A DNA stretch of 64,000 bases from Burhinus oedicnemus (lineage: Eukaryota > Chordata > Aves > Charadriiformes > Burhinidae), in assembly GCA_008921705.1 (NCBI GenBank), contig VFFE01007669.1, forward strand, positions 7,537,336-7,601,335, read 5' to 3'. Position 1 is the first letter of the stretch. Every line of letters starts with the position of its first letter. This document shows positions 24,880 to 36,799 of this stretch, piece by piece. The notes beneath the pieces were generated by a model. The model was not told the origin of the DNA and did no database searches. It saw only the letters and a list, made by a program, of their open reading frames with translations. The position numbers and the translations under genes are program-made.

Positions 24880-24954
24880 TTCTGTTCTGTTCTGTTCTAT
24901 TCTATTCTATTCTATTCTATTCTATTCTATTCTATTCTATTCTATTCTATTCTA
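24880..24954 (+). repeat. (TTCTG)/(TTCTA)n microsatellite growing from the CR1 tail
   Basis: Three to four TTCTG units followed by about eleven TTCTA units. The position directly after the CR1 terminus suggests the array expanded from the CR1 3' repeat. It is the reverse complement of the array at 23422-23494. Confidence 0.95.
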
Positions 24955-25900
24955 AAGACACAATTTCTCTAAACTTCCCTTTTCCAAATTCTTCCAAGCA
25001 ATAGCAGTTGAGTGATCAGGTTTGTTTCACTGTAAGCCTACATTCACCTCCCCATTTTTTCCTAAGCAAACTATATTGGCTTTAAATGCCAAACTTATTT
25101 CCCACATATACACTCAGAGTGGTCTGAAACTGTTTCATTTATATTTTCATCGTAATCTAAAATGTAGAACAGCCTGTAGGTGTTACTGACTCTATCCACA
25201 TATTTCAAGGGCTCCTTTCTCTGGACCGTGCTTCCATTTAAAAAAACCAAAACCAGCAGCATTTGGTAATAAAACAGTGATAAAACCTACACGCCAGCAT
25301 CACAGTAGTGTGCTCCATGAGCTGAACTGATGAACTGTTGAACATAATTTTATTAAATAGAAAGGTGCATTATAGATAAATTGTACGGCCGTGATTTCTG
25401 AAATGCATGATACTTTTTCCAATGCTGCCGCAGCACCTGCTGCTAAGTATAAAGATGATTAGCCACAAACTAACCCACTACAGAATGATTATCAGTATAT
25501 ATTTGTGCGATGAAGAACTAATGGGAATTATGCAGATTGCATTTCCTTTCCTGCTGAAGGCAACCAACCTTCACCATCGATAGCAAAATGAAAACAGAAC
25601 TCAGCTGTGGAAGAACAACGCAGGTTTTATTTTATTTCCAAATATGTATTGTTGATTATTTCAAGACTTTAAGACACATGTTTCTTTTTCACGTAATTAT
25701 ATGACAAGCAGTCCAGTATCATTTTTAAAGACGTACAAAATTTCCCGTGCATTTTAATGGCTTTAAATACATAATAACTCTACTGCTGTGTGGAGAAACC
25801 GGTAAACACACATCAAAGCGGCTTTTAAGAATTATAACGTAATCAGTAGGTAGTGCAAATCAGTAGCGATTGGCTTCCTTAATCTGATTAGAAGTGCTGC
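24955..25900. promoter_or_regulatory. Candidate conserved non-coding DNA
   Basis: AT-rich, non-repetitive sequence with homeobox-type cores. The best parts are about 25440-25560 ('gatgattagccacaaactaa') and 25640-25890 ('cttccttaatctgattagaa'). No coding signal. Composition-based inference. Confidence 0.28.
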
Positions 25901-26130
25901 TTTAAATGCCCTGCCTCCAGTCAGAGGCTGAAAGCCCGTTCCCAGTCCCACTCCTCCTGCTGGTGCCCCGTCCCCGGGTCAGGATGGGGGACCCTCCGCC
26001 TGCCACCGTCCCCACAGACCGAAATTCAAGGCCAGGCAGGGTCTCCCCTCACCAGCACAAAGGGGTCCTGGGGCTGCTTGGTCTCAGGGTCTGCTCCCAT
26101 TCACGTAAATAAAGAGCTGTTGATTTAATA
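25901..26130 (+). other. Isolated GC-rich block ending in an AATAAA
   Basis: A 200-base GC-rich patch within strongly AT-rich surroundings. It holds a 68-codon Pro/Arg-rich frame (25906-26112) and is directly followed by 'gtaaataaagagc', which contains a canonical polyadenylation hexamer. It might be a terminal exon of a non-coding RNA, an old insertion, or chance. I recognise no protein. Confidence 0.3.
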
Positions 26131-28210
26131 GACCTCTGTCTGTACTTCGTTCAACTTGAATACATCGCCTTAAAAATGAACAGTTAGGAGCGCTATAAAA
26201 TTAGTAGTTGGTAATCTATGGGCAGAAACGACAATAGGACTACCTAGAAGAGTGTTTGAATTTTTTTACGGCAGCTTCTTCAGGCACAGAGAAGGGGCTG
26301 CAGGATTTAATTTGCTGCGCTTTGATTTCTTGTTTCTTTAAACTTTTGCCAAAGGTGATGGGAATGGCACATGCACATTTTTTGGTATACTATAAAATCC
26401 AAATAAATCCAAATAACGTATGCTCTTGGGTTTGGTGTTTCCTTCCCCCCCCCCGCCCTGTGGAAAAAGCAATCAGTAGAAATGTAGGTGTTTCTAGTCT
26501 GTCATAAGAGCAGCCACAATGAGGATTCAGTAAATCTTTCTTAAAGAATCACTTACAGAGGGGTTGCAAGATGAAGAAACATTTTTAAGTACATGAAGAG
26601 ATGTGTAATCGGTGGTTTTCTTTTGTACTGTAATCAACGCTTCACAAAATACATTTACTTGAGTAGCGGTATTTAATGTTTCAGACTGGAAAAACAAATA
26701 GGTATGAGCACAAAGAAACGGAGTGAAATTCCCAGATGATCAGCTTCGTTGCATAGGTCCTCTATGGTTCACTTGAATCAACTAAATACTCAAAATAACT
26801 TCTGTCATTCTAAGACACTTTGTGCCAGTAGTCTGAAATTTTACATTCATTGTATGGGAAAAATGAGATTATTTAAATATAGCCTTAATGAAAACTTACT
26901 AGGATACCCTTAAATGGATTTTTTTAAAGCAGAATATTTAAAAACAGGAGAGAATAATTTACTGTATTGCAGCCAGTGCATCGGTTCATTATATCCGCAT
27001 GTACAATTTAAGTTACTTTAATACATGGAATATTCTTCAGCATAGCCTGAAGTATTCAAGGGTTTAGATCACTAGAAATTTCTTTGCACATGCTGAAAAT
27101 ATGGACTGCTTACTGGAAAGGAAATCAAATGTGTATTTGATTAATTGATGTAGTCACGTATTAAAAACTTTTGCTTCTTATCCCATTAAAAGTAACACTA
27201 ATGAGCAATGGCTGTGACCTTCAAGCGGAAAGCCACATGTGCTTCAACCCCTCAATATTTACCACCCAAATTTAATCTTTATAATGGACACCTTAAAAGG
27301 AATCTGATAGAAAATACTAAGAGCTGCTCCAAAACTAAAACACTTAAGGAAGATTTTGATTAATGCCTCGTGATTAATCAATTGATTAATATAGTTTTCA
27401 ATACAGATGTTAGGACACTGTCTACTTTAATCAACCATCCTGAAAACGGTGAAGACAAATGATCTATTTTTTTGTCGATTGAAAAAAGAAAGCCTATTTT
27501 AGCAGTTATGTAAATTATAAGACAAGCCTTCCTTATGATGCCCAGATTTTCCGTTTTATAAAAACCTTACACACTGGAACTGTTAATTAGGTAAGTGTCA
27601 TCCTCTTGGGCAGGAACTTGGTATAAAGTTACACATTCAGCCAAATGAGTGCACATTTTTAAAGAAATTGTTTTAGAATTGCACTATAATCCATATTTAA
27701 AGTCTCTCGCCCTGATATTTTTTTATTCTGAGACTGTTTCTAATTTGTGATTATGCTTTCTACCATACTAAAACTGAAATCTTTATTCCAGTCAAAAATA
27801 ATCACCCCGTAATTACTGTGACAAACTGCCCAAGCTGTATCATTGTGGCCATTTCGACTAATGATATTGTATTAGAATGCCTAGCAATAGACTTCAAATG
27901 GAAAATATAATTATGTGCATTAGTTTGTCTAAGCATTTATAAGATCACATATCCATCAGTTATCAGGTCTCATAAAAAAAGCCATATATCACTGTCACTG
28001 CTAGTTTTGTTATTGGAAATGTGGGCCGTTATGAACTCGGCTTAAGATGAGCGTCTTAAATTTCACTTATTTTGTTGTCCAGTAAATCCATGTAAGCTGA
28101 ACTCCTATAAAATGAGCAGAATTTTCAGCTGATGGCACAGGAACAAATTATTTGACAGTCTCACCAAACATAAACTAAATTTTTAAGGTACTATTTAAAG
28201 CTGGAGGCCT
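26131..28210. promoter_or_regulatory. Long run of candidate conserved non-coding elements
   Basis: Two kilobases of AT-rich, almost repeat-free DNA with no open frames over about 85 codons. Dense TAAT/ATTA words occur, for example 'gattaatgcctcgtgattaa' and 'caattgattaatatag' (27358-27393), as do 'gtgattaatgc'-type paired homeobox sites and 'cagctgatggcacag' at 28127. A C/G tract sits at 26444-26457. This is the region of the window most like an ultraconserved enhancer cluster, but conservation itself was not measured. Confidence 0.38.
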
Positions 28211-28780
28211 TAATCTTGAAGATACGTTTAACTTTACACACTGACTACTCGCTGTGCACAAAGTTAAGTGGTTCCACACATCTTCGCTGAACTGAATCTA
28301 TACGTTCTTCTGTTTTGCAAAGCTAAGGCAACATCTGAGCAACCTCTTCGCATCCCGAGCAAACTGAGCATCTGACCCGGCTTCATCTTCTCAAAATTGC
28401 AGTTCTGCAATAGCAGCTGCCGTAATTTCTCTCCTGCTCTTTGTCTGTATGCTTTGCTTTTCTTCAGAAAACCTAAATCGAATATTTTGTGTTTCGAAAG
28501 TAAACGCCGCCTGGATTTGTGATCCCCGATATCCAAAAGCTCTGATGGAAGAGCTACCAAAACCCCAAAATGAAATTAGGGAAGTCAAAACAGAAGAAGA
28601 CAGGTGTGCCTGTCTGGTGACCCGCTTTGTCTGTAAAGAAGGCCGGAGGAGAAGCAATCCTTCTGCCGGTAAGGGTTCTCGCAGCGATGGCAACAGCACC
28701 TGAAAACGCCTGGCAACGCTGTGTGCCGAGGAGGATACATCTCCCAATATCTGATGTCATATTATCGCACAACAAGGATA
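28211..28780. other. CpG-bearing block, open in several frames
   Basis: This block has more CpG than its surroundings and overlapping open frames on both strands: 98 and 118 codons on minus (28264-28560, 28391-28747) and 84 codons on plus (28449-28703). The 98-codon minus frame is basic (Lys/Arg-rich) and has no domain I recognise. It could be a conserved element, an old retrocopy or an unrecognised exon. I would not annotate a gene on this evidence. Confidence 0.3.
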
Positions 28781-30385
28781 AGTTATTACATCAGCTAGTA
28801 TTACATAACAGTGATGAGTTACTCTCCGAAAATATAATTAATGTTTTCTCTTCCACTTTTTGGGTCATCTGAGATGCGTATCTGTGGTTCCAACGCCACA
28901 CTTAAATAATATCGCTTGCCGTATTTTGGTGCCAGTATAAATTTAAGCCATCCAAACAAGATTGTATATTTGAACTGACAAAGAATAAATTATTTGCATC
29001 TGGCATAACTGATGGTTGTGTCAAAGCCCTGGCATATAATTCTTAATCTTATAGATGCCTGTTTACTTGTGCATAAGATAGCTGTGCTGAGTCTCTTCCC
29101 AGAACAATTATCAAGTTATTGCTAGGGGCTAGGCTGGAACTTCCAGGGGAAGCCGCGTATAAATGCAGCCATCCCGGAGCAGGCTGAAAGGGATATTTTG
29201 AATTAGAGATCACTGCTCTGCTTTTTCCTTGGTGCTCCGAGTAAAATGGGAATGGGAGCGTGCCGGGCGGGCACAGAGCTGCAGGTATGTCTTTTGTTTC
29301 CATGTGCCCCCCCCAGCACAAGTCCCCCCAAATATCAGGTAATCGGAGGAGAAACGTTACTCATGCTCCTCCGTGGCTGAAAAGGTTCTGTGATAATCTA
29401 AGTTGTGTAATGCAATATATTTTTTAAATGAAAACTGTCTTTCAATGGGCTAGAGGTTTTTTTAAGGTTGGTTTTAATTAATATTGATTTTACATGTTTA
29501 GAAAGAAAATCCACCAATTCAGACCTGGGAAATGTTTAAGATATGTTGTTTTTCTAGGAGAATTTTCATTGATTTTTATTAATCCTGTAGTTTGCGATGG
29601 CTGGGGTTTATCTGCTGTTGTGTGTTTTATATTAGGATGCTAAAATAATCTATTGTAGTTGATATTCAAATATGTAACAGAAGATATGTGAACTACAAAG
29701 CCTTAAAGGAACCTTCCTAGGATCTACCTGTTTTACTCCAGTAAAGGGCCGGGGCCCTATTCTGAAAGATCAATACGGATCTATGAAATTTCTGCCTCCT
29801 TATTAGCAGAATTAATTTTAAAGTGGCAATATACATCCTAGAAAATTTGTTTCATATTAAGAAGTCCAGATGTTTTTGGTCTCTCTGTCTGACATTCCCA
29901 CCATCAGAATAAATTGTATTTCCAGACTAATGCAATAGATAAGAGATATGAATAAATCTCATACAGTTCAGTTGATAAAATTAACATGCTGATGATATTT
30001 TAATGTTTCCATATAATCAAGGGGGCATGGATCATGCCTCCACCAGTTCCAATGTAATTCTGTTCTTTAATCTTTTCGAGAGGAAAAAAAAACAAAACAA
30101 AATAGAGCATTAGAGAGGATTATACAGTAAACAGTATGTGCTCCAGTCTTAAAGCAAGTTGTTTGTGATACAGTTGAATGGTTTTGCCCAAAGGTATTGC
30201 AGCAAAGCAACTAATATTCTGGAGACTTGGGGTCAGAACCAGCATTCCTGCAGTGCAAGTGTGTCACTTACACATTGTAGCTTCTGGTGGAGAAGATCCA
30301 CTGACCTGGAGAATAGTATTAACATATCAGAACCACTCATCGTCCATATGACCTTATACAGAGGACATAAAATCGTACTTGTCTT
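28781..30385. promoter_or_regulatory. Candidate conserved non-coding DNA
   Basis: AT-rich and repeat-poor over about 28781-29060 and 29380-30000, with words such as 'ggttttaattaatattgatt' and 'gttgtgtaatgcaatatatt' typical of homeobox- and C/EBP-type sites. A GC-richer island lies at 29100-29340. No exon recognised. Confidence 0.28.
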
Positions 30386-30480
30386 ATGCATAGGAAATCT
30401 CACTGACTTGAAACCTAAGGCAGTCAGAATTTGGCCCAAAATGCATACGTGGGTTTGCTGAAGCAGTGCACCGGTATAAG
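30386..30480 (+). repeat. Possible relic of an amniote palindromic MITE-like repeat
   Basis: The words 'tctcactgacttgaaacc' and 'gtcagaatttggcccaaaat', with 'gcaccggtataagg' just after, follow the order of a repeat common in turtles, crocodilians and birds (pattern: ccattgacttcaatggagtt, acaccagtataaaa, gatcagaatttggccc). The family name is not certain to me and the match is degraded. Confidence 0.4.
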
Positions 30481-31573
30481 GCAACTTGAAATCAAATGGC
30501 ATTTGATGACCAAAGACAAACTAAAGACAAAGGCATCAAAGGCAAAGGAGATGAAAAAAAAGGAAAGAAAAGGAAAGTATTGAACCTAAGAAGTATCCCT
30601 GTTCAGTAGAAATTATTGGTATGTGAAGGAATATATCAGGCAGAAGACTCAAATGTAGTTGAAGGGGTTTAAAGACCCAATCTCTACTACATTTTGATGC
30701 TTCTTGGGTATCTGACTGACTTACATGGCTTTAGACGCCAAGCTTTATTCTTTAATGTGAGAAACGACAGAATGCAGCCCCTTCAAATATTTGCAAGGGA
30801 AACATTAATCAGCTCCAGGTCTAAACGGTACACTTTGAGATTGATAATGCTTAATCTACATCACTCTCTCGATCCCTGTGATTTTTTTAAAGTACAGAAG
30901 AAACCATTGTTTTTCAAGCTAAAAATGGACACAATTAAGTGTGAATATCATTATATTATGTTGATGGAAAAGGAGCGGGTGATTGTGTACTATAGTGAAG
31001 ATCAACATCATGAGTGTAATATCCAGAAAGGGACAACCTTAAATTTGCATGTTGAATCATTGTCTTGCCTTCTAAGGGCATTTTTATGACAAGTTGTAAT
31101 ATATGTTTGAATTTTCACATGAAAAGAATATTCCCATCCTGTTTACCATCACTTTTATGAAGAAACTTCACATTCCTTTCAAACTGACAATTAGCTGGTG
31201 ACATTTTGAGGCCTAAAAATTCACATGGAAATAATCTGAAGAGATGTAATGAAGGTGAAGTTAATGAAGATCAGCTGCCAACTATGTGCACAACCCCTAT
31301 GCCGGGCGATGCCGACGGGAGACAGAAGCAGGCTCAAATAGCCAGAGGTTCCTCTGGAAACTAATCTTAAAGTCTTATCCAGAATCAACATGTTCCCTGG
31401 GGAACTTGCAGAACATTAATATGCAACGCGCAAAAAGCACTGAGACTACAAACCCAGCAAAGAAAGCTCTGTTAGGAGAAAAGGAACTTATCAGAAGTGT
31501 ATCTCGCTGAATCGCAAAACTCCCTCCATGGTAATTTCATCAGCATCTCTTTAGCCCTTTTCCCAACATGTCC
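30481..31573. other. Non-coding; contains an unexplained 131-codon frame
   Basis: The plus-strand frame 30694-31089 is long for AT-rich DNA. Its translation has a mix of charged and hydrophobic residues and is neither repetitive nor low complexity. I recognise no motif, see no convincing splice sites at its ends and see no poly(A) signal close downstream. Chance is the default; an old coding relic is possible. Confidence 0.3.
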
Positions 31574-31790
31574 CTACAATTGTCTATGGGAATGTCTCCT
31601 TACCGCGCCAGTTTCTGCATGGTTGGGTGGCGGTGGCGGTGGCGGTGGATGGTAGCCCTGGGCCCCTGAGATGTTCTTAGCAGTCCCTAGTCTCTCAAGA
31701 GCTGGAACTGTGTTTCTCGTTCCTGCCTTGGTCATGAGGATTTTACCTTTATTTAGAGGTAAGGAGCAGCTAACGCAGCTCATCTGCTTT
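31574..31790 (-). repeat. (GGTGGC)n short array within a GC-rich patch
   Basis: Three to four GGTGGC units at about 31625-31648 yield eight prolines in the minus-strand frame 31783-31574 (69 codons). Outside the Pro run nothing is recognisable. The G-rich strand could form a two-tier quadruplex. Confidence 0.6.
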
Positions 31791-32258
31791 CTGCTTAGGA
31801 CAACAGCTCTTTAGCAGCTTCCCTCTAATATCTCCCAGCAGTTCTCATGCAAAATCCTCAGTGTGTGGCCCTCTACCGCCACACATAGAAGAGCTGAACT
31901 TTAGGCAGAAACATTTCCCCTTCAGCCAAAATATCACTGCAGGAGAGAAGCCCTGTTTCACCTAACTCCATTTCAACCAAGCAATCAATTTTGACATAGG
32001 ATTGATTTATAAAGCTGACAACTGCATTCACCAGGAGGAATCATGGACAGAATTTCACGCAGGTCAGTTCTTGCTGTTGCCACGCGCTCCATCTCTGCCA
32101 GGGGACCACTAGAGGATGTTCCTCCTAGATGATCTGTGGCCTTTGCTATGTAAGGAATACCGAGTGTCACAGACTTTATTTGATGAAAAAATTATCAGTG
32201 TGTTCCCTATTATAACAAATAATCTTTGGAGAAGAGGCAATATTGTCTTTACCTAAAT
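31791..32258. other. Unique non-coding sequence
   Basis: Nothing recognised. Confidence 0.45.
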
Positions 32259-32284
32259 ACACACACACACACACATATATATTA
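32259..32284 (+). repeat. (AC)n/(AT)n dinucleotide tract
   Basis: About eight AC units followed by (AT)n; a short, ordinary dinucleotide microsatellite. Confidence 0.9.
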
Positions 32285-35200
32285 GAAAAAGAAAGTATGT
32301 TGCACTGGGAATAAGTGCCTAGAGGTCTTTCACTATTAATGGGAAAACAACTGACACCTTAGTTTGAAACCTACCACAGAAAATAGCAGTGTTTAGCATG
32401 TGACAAACAAACAAAAAAATCTTGTGTGTATGCATACCTAATTTTTTTGTAGCAGGGTGCGCTAGTAAGAATCATTAGTAGGTTCCTCTAGGAAGGGAGC
32501 TTAAATACTTTGCTATATGAAAAGGAATAAGCTCTGAGTGAAACACCTTTCCTATTGCCCTGAAAAGACCAACACCATATGCTAGAGACACAAAGGAATA
32601 AGAGATATAGAAACACCCTGCTACCTTTTTAATTCACCAGCATAAGAAGATCAACAATCACAATATATTCATATAATGTCTACTGCGAGCACCTGCACAC
32701 AACTTCCTTTGGCGTAGCTAAAAATAGTGATATTATATGAGGAAGTTATTGTAATTATTAGTATTGTTAAAAACCATTTTAGCAAAGCAACAGAAAAGAG
32801 ACCATTCCAGCTGAAAATATATGGAAACTTTTTATTCCAAAAAAATCCCTGTAGCTCCACAAGTGCTCTGGGAGTTTATCAAAAACCAGCTCAGGAGGAA
32901 GGGAAAGGCAGGTCTGGCAGGGAAATGGTAACCCTGAAGGTAGGAGGACCTGAAAGAGCACGCACAGGTTTGGAGCTAGGTTTATATTCTACAAATTCTT
33001 AAAAATTATTTCCGTTTTTCTACTGGTGACCAGTGCATTTGCACTTTCATCCTCCCATCTACCATTTCCTGACCTTGGAGAGATGGACCAGAATCGTGCT
33101 GTTTCCATCAGAGCACAGATCTCCGGCGCGTGGCACATTGGGACCGTGCACGCAGTGCTACCAAATGCGTGCGTAAGGTGCTGCGGAAACAGAAAGCTCA
33201 ACCTTTTGCCCCATAAGTCATCTCTTTCAAAGTGATCTAGGAACGCTACACTCTTTGAGCAGCGCAGCACATTTTAGACGCTACAGAACCACTCTGAGCT
33301 GTCAGCATATTTCCAACAGATTGATGACTTTGAAGACCTCCAGTGTAGAGGGTAATGTTAAGGATCTGCAGTTACTCAGCTGAAGTTGAGATGAGGGATG
33401 CCTTCTTTCCAGTCTTGGTTATTGAATTTGAAAACCCTCATAGGTTTTGCTGTCAGAGCTGTTGCTTAAAACAGACTATTATAGGAATGAGTTAAAAAGG
33501 AATGATTGGAAAAAGTTTAAAGGAAAACGAAGATATATCTTTATCTTTTTCAGGTTAACGCAGTGACAAAAAAATAGAGTTTCACAGTAAAGTAAAAAAT
33601 AATCATTGTGTTAGATTCTTGTCCTTAGAATAGCTTTTTTTACAGCCAAAAATTCCGTATGTAGAAGTAAGCTCAGGGCCAACACATTTCATTGTACAAA
33701 AGTTTACCATAAGCAGAGGCTCACCGTGACCCAAAATGCAACTTACATATTGTATTTCACTGATTTTATTCTATTTCGCAATGAATAGCCTTTAACACCA
33801 GACAAAAATACCGAAGACAGAAAGTAGACTGTAAATAAATGCCAAGTCAAAGAAACATTAGAAACCAGAGCAATAAAAAATATTTAAAGATTTTCTAACT
33901 TGTTACATTTGAAAGGTAAAGAACTACAGCTCTATCACCGTAATTCTTTCTCATTTTCTGCGTAAAACCATTTATATTACTGGAGTAAGATATTATACTA
34001 ACCATCTGCCTTCCTAATCCCTCACATTCCTTCACTTACCCACGTACAACTCCATGAACTAATCACCCTGTAATTTTGGCCTTCATTGTTCAAGGTATCT
34101 TTGTGTAATCAGCACTCTGTGCAACGTCTGCCAGAGTTTAATGAGTATAAAATGGCAAAAATGTGAATTGGAACATATAAGAAATACAGAAATAGTTACC
34201 AAATGTAATGCTTATGTGGTGAAGCTGGCTGTACATCTGGAAGTTTGGGAGAAATGTATTTCTAAGAAATAATATAGTACTGAAGACGTATCTCTCTAGA
34301 GAGTGGTTCATTGCACTAGAAAACTTCTTATTTGTTGAACATAAATAACAAGTACATTTTTTATTAAGTATCAAGAAAGAAGCCAAAATAGTCTAGAATA
34401 GCTGGAATGGAAAGCTTCACACTAAAAGGAATAGTTTGAAAACTTCTTCTATTGAACTTCCACCTGTCACCTAAAATTGAGGGTTGTCATATCATTCTGA
34501 CATTGCCGACTCGGAGGTCCGTGGGAAAAGCAGGACTTTGTGAATCTTCTTGAGAATTAAGCACTTACATTTCTCCTCCAGAGGCATTTGCCTTTGCAAA
34601 AGAAAGCCGCCTTTCTTTTCTTCCAGCCTCTTGGAGATATTTTATTTCTTCACCCCTAATCAAGCTTCCTGTACCTTTTATGAAATCACCAGCAGGATTT
34701 TGGGTAGTTCCAGCAAGGGCATTAATTATCTGCAAAATGGGCTCATAAATTCGGGAGGTGATATATTGCTCTGATGTCCTTCTTTCCCTCTCCAGCCCTG
34801 TCTGGAGGACAGCCCATCCCTGCTTACAGACGACAGTCAGGCACGCTCCTGGCAGACGGCTGATGTGGGCAATGCCCACCGCTTACCCAAGATATTTTGT
34901 AGAGCTTTTACTTCTTCAGTGAAACACCGGTGTACAACTTCACATATAAAACAAAAGGCAAAGCTGCTCACAAGGTTTCTTCCACAGATCTTCATATGAC
35001 AATGCAATATTTAATGAATCAATCAATGTAAAGTCTCTAGGCAGGAGGGTTCTAAACTTACTGTCGTAAGTAGGCATTTAATTTTGATTTACTGAGGTAG
35101 TTATTGCCTATTAATAGGATAACATTATGAAAGCTGAGTATGTGTATGTCAGTTATACGTTAATTAGTTAGTATAGTAAGAGATACAAAATAGCACTAGA

Positions 35201-36600
35201 AGCTGCTTACTAGAAGCACTAGAAGCCCTTGAATAAATTTAATTGCAAGGAAATAAGTTCAGGTTACCCTATATGGGTAACCACTCATTTGAAAACCAAA
35301 TTGTCCTGGTAAGGTCCTTAGACAAAATTTATTTCTGGAATTCAGATAAATAGTAGATATATAATAAAACTGTACACAGAACAAATTTCAAGTGATTTTT
35401 TTGGTTTGTTGTTTTTTTTTTTTTGTCAGGTATGTACAGGAGAGTTGGAAGTTAGCTCTGTTCAGAATTAGCGATATGTTATGGCTGTGATTTAGGAACA
35501 GTTTGGTTGTAAAGCTCGATATCCTATGTGAAAGCAGGATGGCACCAGGAATTTCTAATTCCCAATAAATCTTAGTGGACTCCACATTTTCCCATTTCTT
35601 TAAATGCTTCTCTAAAATATTCATTGGACGCAGGACAGATGGAAACCTCAACACTGTCAGTATTTAATCTGTCTTCTACTCTAGCCAGCCACCCCACGCT
35701 GCTTCTGCAGCAGGGAAACAGCCTGAGACTTACGGATTTATTCCCAGTGGTGAGAAGTGCACTAGCTGGCTGCAGTCACATGAACTTGCCTCGCTTTGCC
35801 CACCACTCTGGTTTATGTTCCCTCTCCAGCACGGGCTAAAATAAACTTTCTTAATTTGGTAATAGTTTTGCAAGTGGCCTTCGGAAATTTGACTTATGCA
35901 AAAATATTATCACCTATTTTCAACGAAACATCATGTTTAAAGTATTTGCTGCAGCTGAATGTTAATCCCAAGGGCTAATTGCAATGATTTTTCCTGGTGA
36001 TACCCTAGTGCAACCAGGTAATGACTCTGCGAAAGCACAGTCATCCTGCCCGGTCAGTGTTAATCCTCTTTCAACATCTCCTCGCCAGCCAGCCCATCAT
36101 TCCGTGAGAAAGTCAGCACCTCTCAATGAACACACATCCTGGAGAATGTAAAAACAAGTAATAGTCTGTTATATGGTGACAAATACAGTTCAAAGTACCA
36201 TTATCACTTGTTCTCATGGTGATAATTAATCCCATCACCATTATCATAATGAGAAACCATGTTCGGAAACTGCTGATTGAAAAACTCCAATATAAAAAAT
36301 ACAAGTCAATCACAGCCCTATCAACCCGATTCTTACATTTGCTGTTGATTAGCGCACAGTCTTCCAAATAATTTTTATACCCCAATCCAAACTTTTCTAG
36401 TGTTCTTATGTTTCACTTCATGATTTTTTAAAATGTTCCATTCTAGCATGAAGTGCTAAGATTGCACTATTGTTCATTAATTTATGATAGATCTTTAATC
36501 AGAATCTTCTCCTGATTTTTCTCCTCTCCCAGTGTTGTGGTGACAAAGACGGAGAAAGAAAGAAATTCAGAGATATATAAATAAAAAATGTGAGAGAGAA
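32285..36600. other. Unique AT-rich non-coding sequence
   Basis: No gene or clear transposon over 4.3 kb. The parts most like conserved non-coding DNA are about 33480-34130 and 34980-35400. A T run sits at 35411-35424. A GC-richer part at 35620-35840 carries a 71-codon frame of no known family. Open frames up to 104 codons are unremarkable. Confidence 0.45.
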
Positions 36601-36607
36601 AGGGAGA

Positions 36608-36729
36608 AAAGAAGAGAAGAGAAGAGAAGAGAAGAGAAGAGAAGAGAAGAGAAGAGAAGAGAAGAGAAGAGAAGAGAAGAGAAGAGAAGAGAAGAGAAGA
36701 GAAGAGAAGAGAAGAGAAGAGAAGAGAAG
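36608..36729 (+). repeat. (AGAAG)n microsatellite, about 24 units
   Basis: A near-perfect purine-only pentamer array, followed to 36770 by a degenerate A/G-rich tail ('caaagagaaggcaaagag'). It generates long spurious frames on both strands (Glu/Arg/Lys on plus, Leu/Phe/Ser on minus). Polypurine arrays of this type are hard to assemble, which fits the gap and duplication a few hundred bases downstream. Confidence 0.95.
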
Positions 36730-36799
36730 CAAAGAGAAGGCAAAGAGAAGGCAAAGAAAAGCAAAAAGAAAAAATGAGCTTCACTCTTTGAATTGCCAT

